64,000 nucleotides of DNA, from NCBI GenBank assembly GCA_037042915.1, contig CM073194.1, forward strand, positions 5,114,879 through 5,178,878. The letters are read 5' to 3'. A program made the translations under genes and the position numbers. This document shows positions 57,508 to 64,000 of this stretch, in pieces. Source of the DNA: Auricularia sp. M13. Taxonomy: Eukaryota > Basidiomycota > Agaricomycetes > Auriculariales > Auriculariaceae. How positions within the stretch are numbered: the first letter of the stretch is position 1; each line of letters opens with the position of its first letter. The notes under the pieces are model-generated. The model had not been told where the DNA came from. It made no database searches and worked only from the letters and a program-made list of their open reading frames with translations.

Positions 57508-58358
57508 ATGGCGAACGGTGCCTCACAGCAGGGCCCGTCTACTCAAGACCTAATAACTGTAAGTTCCAATCAGCTATTCAAATGTTGAAGGCTTTACTGA
57601 TTCTTTACACCAGAATATCGAAAATGCGCGTTTTGTGGTTGCCCAAACAAGTTCCAGACTGACCATTCCACAGCTACATGAGCGCCTAGGACATCTGGAA
57701 GAGGTACACTAGGCTCAGCCCTATGATTTGAGCGCTGATTCAATCCTATTCTCTGCAGACAGAGAACGTGGTACGAGGAACAGCGCTGACGACGCATCCT
57801 AGTGACTTACTTTACAAATAGCTGCGCCAGACTGAGCAACGTGTCAATGAATACGAAGAGGAGAACGATGCGTTGCGCCGACAACTTGCCGACATCACCA
57901 ATTCGTCCCAGGCGCAGGTGTCGACGCATCGGCGCGCTCGCGGTGCCGAAGACGGCCCCTCCGACAACGAAGACGAGGCGCCCGCTGCAAAGCGCACACA
58001 TGCCGCTGCAAACATCGAGGATAATGCACCCAATGCCTCGCTCGCTGAAGACGCCGTGCAGGCAGGCCGCAAGTACGCGATGACTGGCATGCCATGGCTG
58101 CTTCAGCGACCCTCCGCCGACTTTTTTAAGATCCCACGCGACCCAGATTTCGACAAGAGCAAGCGGCACGACTCAGACTCAGGGCGTATCCAGGGCCAGT
58201 TGCACGAGATCTACGACATGCTGCCGGAGCGCCTGCGACCCTACTTCACACACAAATGGTTTGCCAATCGGGTACGTTATCCGTTATTGCACCAACCGTT
58301 GACACGCTCAGCCAAATTTCCCACACAGTTCCATTCCGGCATGCGCACCCTAGGTTAG
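57508..58358 (+). pseudogene. Coiled-coil transposon-associated gene, 3' end lost in TTAGG repeats
   Basis: Exons are 57508-57558, 57614-57703, possibly a 12-nt exon 57759-57770, 57822-58271 and 58329-58358. The product begins MANGASQQGPSTQDLIT and has a leucine-zipper-like helix (LHERLGHLEE, then LRQTEQRVNEYEEENDALRRQ). It then has an acidic/Lys-Arg segment and a conserved-looking block (IQGQLHEIYDMLPERLRPYF). The last codons, FHSGMRTLG and stop, are read from the border of a TTAGG repeat run, so the true 3' part of the gene is missing. I recognise the layout from multi-copy hypothetical proteins of Agaricomycetes, but no function is known to me. Confidence 0.6.
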
Positions 58359-58368
58359 GTTAGGTTAA
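58348..58368 (+). repeat. Interstitial TTAGG repeats at the broken gene
   Basis: CCCTAGGTTAGGTTAGGTTAA: three 5-bp units in the same orientation as the terminal array, directly abutting coding sequence. Confidence 0.8.
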
Positions 58369-58452
58369 TGCTCATAGATGCCTAGAATCTGGCTAGGCTA
58401 TTCGACGAAATAATTCGAAGTGATATATTGCCAGATAGCCCTTTTCAATGCG

Positions 58453-58468
58453 GTTAGGGTTAGGTTAT
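58453..58468 (+). repeat. Interstitial telomere-like repeat with a 6-bp unit
   Basis: GGTTAGGGTTAGGTTA: one TTAGGG unit followed by TTAGG. Confidence 0.7.
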
Positions 58469-58484
58469 AGAGGGGGTTCCAGGC

Positions 58485-58680
58485 ATACCAGGCAGGAAAT
58501 CTTGCCTGGCCTGCACAGGCTAGGACTTCCTGCCTGGCCTTCGCAGGCTAGGACTTCCTGCCTGGCCTTCACAGGCTAGGACTTTCTGCCTGGCCTTCGC
58601 AGGCCAGGACTTCCTGCCTGGCCTGCACAAGAACTCCTGCCTGGTCTGCACAGGCTTGGATATCCTGCCTGCCATACATA
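58485..58680 (+). repeat. 28-bp tandem repeat
   Basis: About six diverging copies of a 28-bp unit (CTTCCTGCCTGGCCTTCGCA plus GGCTAGGA). The CCTGGC...GCCAGG type of inner symmetry would let each unit fold. The last copies have short deletions. Confidence 0.85.
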
Positions 58681-58807
58681 CAGCCTCAGATGGCTAAGTT
58701 GCACCAGGTAGTATCATCTCCTGTTCACTTGTCTGCATAGGGTCACAATTCCTGTACCTATCTACCTACCTACCTACCAACCTTGCACTGTCCTGCTGGC
58801 CATTGTC

Positions 58808-59880
58808 TGAGTCTCCCTATAAAAAAGTCGGACCTCTGTGTGCGGCACCCTCGGTGTCCATCAACAGCCCTCTGATGCGTTTGTGTCTCCCTATGAAAAA
58901 GTCGGACCTCTGTGTGTGGCACCCTCAGTGTCCATCAACAGCCCTCTGATGGGTTTGTGTCTCCCTATGAAAAAGTCGGACCTCTGTGTGCGGCACCCTC
59001 AGTGTCCATCAACAGCCCTCTGATGGAGTTGACTCCGCCTATGAAAAAGTCGGACCTCTGTGTGCGGCACCCTCGGTCTCCATCAACTGCACTCTGATGG
59101 AGTTGACTGCGCCTATGAAAAAGTCGGACCTCTGTGTGTGGGGCCCTTTTGATCCCCCATCAACAGCCCTCTGATGGAGTTGACTGTGCCTATGAAAAAG
59201 TCGGACCTCTGTGTGTGGGGCCCTTTTGATCCCCCATCAACTGCCCTCTGATGGGTTTGTGTCTCCCTATGAAAAAGTCGGACCTCTGTGTGTGGCACCC
59301 TCAGTGTCCATCAACAGCCCTCTGATGGGTTTGTGTCTCCCTATGAAAAAGTCGGACCTCTGTGTGTGGCACCCTCAGTGTCCGTCAACAGCCCTCTGAT
59401 GGGTTTGTGTCTCCCTATGAAAAAGTCGGACCTCTGTGTGCGGCACCCTCAGTGTCCATCAACAGCCCTCTGATGGAGTTGACTCCGCCTATGAAAAAGT
59501 CGGACCTCTGTGTGCGGCACCCTCGGTCTCCATCAACTGCACTCTGATGGAGTTGACTGCGCCTATGAAAAAGTCGGACCTCTGTGTGTGGGGCCCTTTT
59601 GATCCCCCATCAACAGCCCTCTGATGGAGTTGACTGCGCCTATGAAAAAGTCGGACCTCTGTGTGTGGGGCCCTTTTGATCCCCCATCAACTGCCCTCTG
59701 ATGGAGTTGACTGCGGCTATGAAAAAGTCGGACCTCTGTGTGTGGGGCCCTTTTGATCCCCCATCAACTGCCCTCTGATGGAGTTGACTGCTGCTATGAA
59801 AAAGTCGGACCTCTGTGTGCGGGGCCCTTTTGATCCCCCATCAGTGGCCTTGGAGTTGACCCCGGCTATGAAAAAGTTGG
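58808..59880 (+). repeat. 74/77-bp subtelomeric satellite with 450-bp higher-order unit
   Basis: Fourteen or so monomers, each containing TATGAAAAAGTCGGACCTCTG and ending near CCCTCTGATGG. Two monomer types alternate in blocks: 74 bp (GGCACCCTC) and 77 bp (GGGCCCTTTTGATCCCCC). The order 4 x 74 plus 2 x 77 (450 bp, 58810-59259) is repeated at 59260-59709, followed by extra 77-bp units. Open frames of 61-65 codons across it change phase with every 74-bp unit and are not genes. Confidence 0.92.
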
Positions 59881-62040
59881 ACTTGCCTTCAATGTACATC
59901 AATGTGTCCATCACAGGCTCTTATATGCAGGTTACCTGCCCAACAACAACAATTGTGACCTCTCTGTACACTATATATCTTTGGCCCTATGATCTGCCAA
60001 ACTCTCAATATTCAAATCTTTCTCATACCCAGCTATAATAGCAGGCTTGGGATGTGCACACTGCTCCTCTGCTCCATCTGAATGGTTAGTGTTATCTAGA
60101 CTCATGTGCAACCGCCCATTAGTCAAATTTCAATTCGAAATATGCCTTAAATACCCCATTCATGATTGAAGAGTTTCATCGGTTGACCGAACAACCTCTG
60201 ACTGTCCGTTTTACTGTCACCCTGCCTTGCTGACTGTGCTGCAATATAACCTAGCCATATGACTACATTTCAGGGGAGCAGTTTCAAATGTAAAACCATC
60301 CTTAGGTCAGCTCCTCATTCTTTGAAAGGTGAATCTTTCACAGAGAAAATTCGGTCCAACTTCCTCCTGCTTCAAAGAGATACCTCATATCATTTCCTTC
60401 AGAAATGTGACCTGAAGAGGATCAGAAGGAACAGAATGAGGGGACCTGCAGGCAAGCCGGATGTATAGAGTCTCCCAGTCCTCCTGTGGCCCAGTATCAT
60501 GGTAGGATGGCAGGTGCTATATTACCCCCAATCCACTTTCCAGTCCTAGTGTTTCCCAGGAGTCAGAATGGATTTGAGAAGTCTACATGCACTGATGTGT
60601 CCGTAATGGCATTTGTAAAATATGGATGATCAGTGCATGGTGTCTTTCAAATCTTGGATTGAATGAAACCTTTGGACAAACAGCGCCTATGATTTCCAAT
60701 GGCACAACGTCTTTGGCATAACTATTCTCCATGTTGAGGCTTCTCATTAAGGACTCCCATCTCTAATGATTCGGTTAGGTTAGGTTATGCATGGGCATCA
60801 AGCACACCGCCTGCTACAAGGCCACCATGAGCATCCCCAGAAACCACATCCACTTCTTCAGCACCCCTGGATATAATATCAAATATCATTCACCGGCGCC
60901 ATAAACCTGTCTACCTGGTCATGATCTTGTGTATCATTTAACATCAGGACTAGTAGTACGTTCATAACCTGTCGGAAATTCCAAGGAAGGAGGAAGCGTT
61001 GTGCGGGGCTCCCAATCTTGGGAATCGTAGGCTCGGATCGGAGACGTGCTCGCGGTGACTGGGAAATGAAGTGTTGATATGGGTTCCTTGCAATTGTGAC
61101 ATGTCAAATGCTTGCAATGCCCGGAGAAAACGTACGCGGCAGACCTCACTCCCCAAGAGCTAGTGTGATCAAACTGTGCATTGTCTGCCTCGGCCGCCAT
61201 CGTCCCCAATACCCAACCTAGGTCCCAACCTTTCTCCGGCTGATCGGTCTCGGTCCCAACATCGATGGGGGAAGGCAGAATGGCGTCGCGATGCGGGGGG
61301 TGGAAAGTTACGCCAGGACTGTCAGACCTAATGAATTCGACCGTCTGACGAGGCTTGGATCAGCAGTGACTTACAACTCGCAGGGCATCCCAAGAGTGGC
61401 GCAGTTTTGACACGCTCCCAGATATCGCGTCCCGTTCTCCTTTCTCATGGCGTCCGCCCCAGTGCACTTGATTTTTTTGCGGCGGCAACGGCGGCAAGCC
61501 ACCGATTTCTACGATTGCCACATAGGTCAGAAGCGCTCCTTGACAGTATAGTGCGTGAGGCAGACCTTGCACATCGAGGAGAAGTGGGGTCGGGAGTGAC
61601 TGGTAGGACTTAAATTCGAGTTCTCACAGGTCAGGATAATCTCGACAAATTGGCATTGACTGGCAGCTATGTCTAGGTAGTATACATCTACAGATACGGT
61701 ACATTCTCCATCTTGCCAGTGGTAGTAAGTCCTCATCAAAAGCATCTTCGGCCTGGGCCTCCGGATCGTCGTCGTATTCGTCAACCTCATAAAACACTCG
61801 ACAGTGATATCGGGCTGTATTGTTTATTATTTTAAAGCCAAAAATAAATTAATTCAATTCTTGAAGAATTCAAATTCCTGGGTTTGCTAACCTGAAACAC
61901 AGTAGTCGCTTTGGAACCTTTTCAGACTCCGACGATCTGCTGGTGTGCAAATTGTCGGACTTTGAAGCTTAAACCATGCGCCGTCCACCTCTGCTGTCTT
62001 ATTCTCAATGTCTTCTGTTCTCTTTTTCACGCTGATTCAG
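59881..62040. other. Subtelomeric interval without an intact gene
   Basis: AT-richer than the rest of the window. Minus-strand frames at 60934-61209 (His/Cys-containing), 61360-61572 and 61527-61790 (MCKVCLTHY) look like exon scraps but match no family I know. It includes an interstitial TTAGG run at 60773-60787. Confidence 0.4.
60773..60787 (+). repeat. Interstitial TTAGG repeats
   Basis: GGTTAGGTTAGGTTA within unique sequence, same orientation as the terminal array. Confidence 0.75.
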
Positions 62041-62159
62041 GTTCAGGCTCCTTCATTTCGCGCCTACCTGTTGACATCATGTTGAACATTTTCTTGTTGG
62101 TCTTTCCGGAACACCCTTCGATCCTATTTGTTTGCAAGGAGTGGCAACAATTGATATAG
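62041..62159 (+). pseudogene. F-box domain fragment
   Basis: After a CAG acceptor-like site the frame reads GSGSFISRLPVDIMLNIFLL, then VFPEHPSILFVCKEWQQLI and a stop. This is the N-terminal half of a basidiomycete F-box domain; no LRR part follows. It is a scrap of the same gene type as at 28-40 kb. Confidence 0.55.
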
Positions 62160-63876
62160 AATGTTGACGATATGGGCTTCGTCGACTCCCCTTAAAATTT
62201 CGCACCGCAGCACCTCTCACTATAGAGCAGTGCTGACCAAACATCAATACCTCAAGGCTGACTGAGGTCCGAGCACTTATGCTGACCTCCGGTCTCACCG
62301 GGTGGCTCTTACCCTATATCTGACACCATGTACGCACTGAGACTAGAGATGGTCACCGTGCTTCGTTCGGTGAGGCTAGGTTCACAATGATAGGGGTATT
62401 GGGGAGGGTTGGACAGCAGACGAGGCAGGGATAGAAGCAAATCCTCAACTCATATGGATCTCCGTGCTTTCTTATTTCTCCTGCGGAGAAGCCAATGTTT
62501 GAACCTCAGGCAACATCGGGTGTGATATGGGAGCTATCCGGCCCAAGGATGCCGGACGGATCCGGTGAGATGACCTTGCCCTCGTACTACCACCACGCAA
62601 GACTGCAGTGGCACCTGCCCATGACAACCTTGGGCTCGGCCAAAATCGTTGCTACAAAAGTGAACACTGTACATATGCTGTATGTATAGACCGGTTTTCC
62701 TGTGGTCTGTGGTTCGAGTATCTGATGCCATGCTTGCCGCTTAGTTCTGCCTTTGTGTCCATGGCCAGTTCTTGCATATCGGACCCCCGGGATGCATGCT
62801 TTCAGACCGGCTTCGTTCACTTCAGCTTGTGTCTGCGATATTTGCATGCTCCGGGATCCCGTTGCTGCTGCTCTACCATGGACATCCGTTCATCATTGTT
62901 CAAGTATCGGCCATCCTGGATGCACAGAGTAGGCCAGTCGTCAATTGCTTACAGCGGAGGAAGCTCAGATAAATCTCGCAGAATCTCGTACCAGTCCTTC
63001 TCACTGACTCATTCCTCAGAGCACGGCATGGATCGCGCAAAGGACCCAGCATAATTGTTATGCGGAGTCGTCCGATTCCTGGCCGCAACCGCCAATGGAT
63101 CTCTTCTGGCAAAATAGGGACCCAAGATGTTTATCTCATGCCTTTACCCAACAAATGCATGCATCTGTAGGGATATCAACCAGATTATTCAGGCACAAGC
63201 TGATACAATAGTAGCAGAGTTCTCTCTTTTCCAAGGACGGGTTCAAGACACTCAAGTGGTTCAGAGGCACCCATCATACCCACTTGGGCTCCAGAGGAGG
63301 GATTACAACATGTCAGTAATTCTAGGAGAAAGTGATTGAAATGATAGACTTTTCACTCTTCTGCCAAATGTCAGCCTGCATCAAAGGCCACATGCCCTAG
63401 AATTGGATGGTCACCATGCTCTTCTGGCTCAAATATATGCTTTCTCCTCCAGAGGGGCCATTTCATAACACCGGGGGAAAGGGCTTTAATAGCATACCTT
63501 ATGCTGTTAAATTGCTATTACAAGAAAAGCATAGGGCTTTTTGTGCTACCGTTGGAAAATGCAATATTTTGGCCTGGTAATGCAAGTATAATGGAAGACC
63601 TCAGAAGCTCTGGCTGTCCTTGCAACCCCAGCATGCTGCACCAGAATCACTGGACCCGGCATAGTGTGGTGGTTGAGATCTGTTAGACATTATTGCCATG
63701 GCTTACTGCAAGAATATAAGACAATAGTTTGAGGATGATTGTGAACAAATCTCGGTGCCACCATTCAAACTATTCACCTATTTAAGATATATTTTTATGG
63801 ATCTGCTAGAGAGTGGCACTGAGATTTGGCTTGTGGGGAGCTCAGTCTCGCTAAAACTCCCATGACATCTCCATAC
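62160..63876. other. Subtelomeric unique sequence, no gene recognised
   Basis: Open frames up to 148 codons (62608-63054) carry no motif I recognise. I see no repeat structure before the terminal array. Confidence 0.45.
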
Positions 63877-64000
63877 CTAGGTTAGGTTAGGTTAGGTTAG
63901 GTTAGGTTAGGTTAGGTTAGGTTAGGTTAGGTTAGGTTAGGTTAGGTTAGGTTAGGTTAGGTTAGGTTAGGTTAGGTTAAGGTTAGGTTAGGTTAGGTTA
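63877..64000 (+). repeat. Telomere-type TTAGG array
   Basis: About 24 tandem copies of TTAGG run to the last base, with one 6-bp variant (TTAAGG, near 63977). The G-rich strand runs 5' to 3' toward the window's right edge, as at a chromosome end. The window is cut at exactly 64000, so I cannot see whether the array continues. Confidence 0.9.

Noticed and set aside
58838-59624. Chain of overlapping 61-62 codon open frames with near-identical proteins
   Set aside because: They are shadows of the 74/77-bp satellite; a 74-bp period changes frame each unit, so no continuous protein exists.
58485-59880. Possible CRISPR array
   Set aside because: The repeats are adjacent with no unique spacers, and the organism is a eukaryote.

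Overview
The window looks like the end of a chromosome from a mushroom-forming basidiomycete (Agaricomycetes). The evidence is nuclear genes with 41-60 nt introns (GTRNGT donors, YAG acceptors, CTRAY-like branch sites), TATA boxes 40-115 nt upstream of start codons, many F-box/LRR genes, Plavaka-type and Ulp1-bearing transposons, and small secreted protein genes. No rRNA, CRISPR array or bacterial operon is visible. Exon structures were assembled by eye from splice sites, reading phase and paralogue comparison; totals were checked to be multiples of three. The right edge is an array of a 5-bp TTAGG telomere-like repeat.

Layout. (1) 0.5-5.1 kb: a complete 4.5-kb Tc1/mariner/pogo-like transposon with 25-bp inverted repeats and TA duplications. 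Its single five-exon gene fuses an Ulp1-type cysteine protease to a DDE transposase. (2) 6-28 kb: a cluster in which four families each occur twice: alpha-carbonic anhydrase (secreted), PEBP-like protein (secreted, probably GPI-anchored), short heme catalase, and an 8-cysteine small secreted protein. Two further PEBP relics lie at 9.4 and 41.2 kb. Between them are a tRNA-Gly(CCC) with an intron, a hAT-like element containing a 171-bp palindrome, and a C2H2 zinc-finger gene. (3) 28-40 kb: F-box/LRR genes in every state from intact to truncated and frameshifted, plus a six-exon HAD phosphatase. (4) 40-53 kb: gene-poor DNA with decayed gene pieces and repeated promoter-like modules. (5) 54-58.4 kb: a Plavaka-type transposase gene and a divergent coiled-coil gene that stops inside TTAGG repeats. 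(6) 58.4-64 kb: subtelomere with a 28-bp tandem repeat, a 74/77-bp satellite with 450-bp higher-order periodicity, interstitial TTAGG repeats, an F-box fragment and the terminal array.

Function. The duplicated cluster mixes CO2/bicarbonate conversion (carbonic anhydrases), peroxide or heme chemistry (short catalases) and secreted PEBP and Cys-rich proteins. A shared surface or stress role is an inference only. The rest is dominated by mobile DNA and fast-evolving F-box genes, as expected near a chromosome end.
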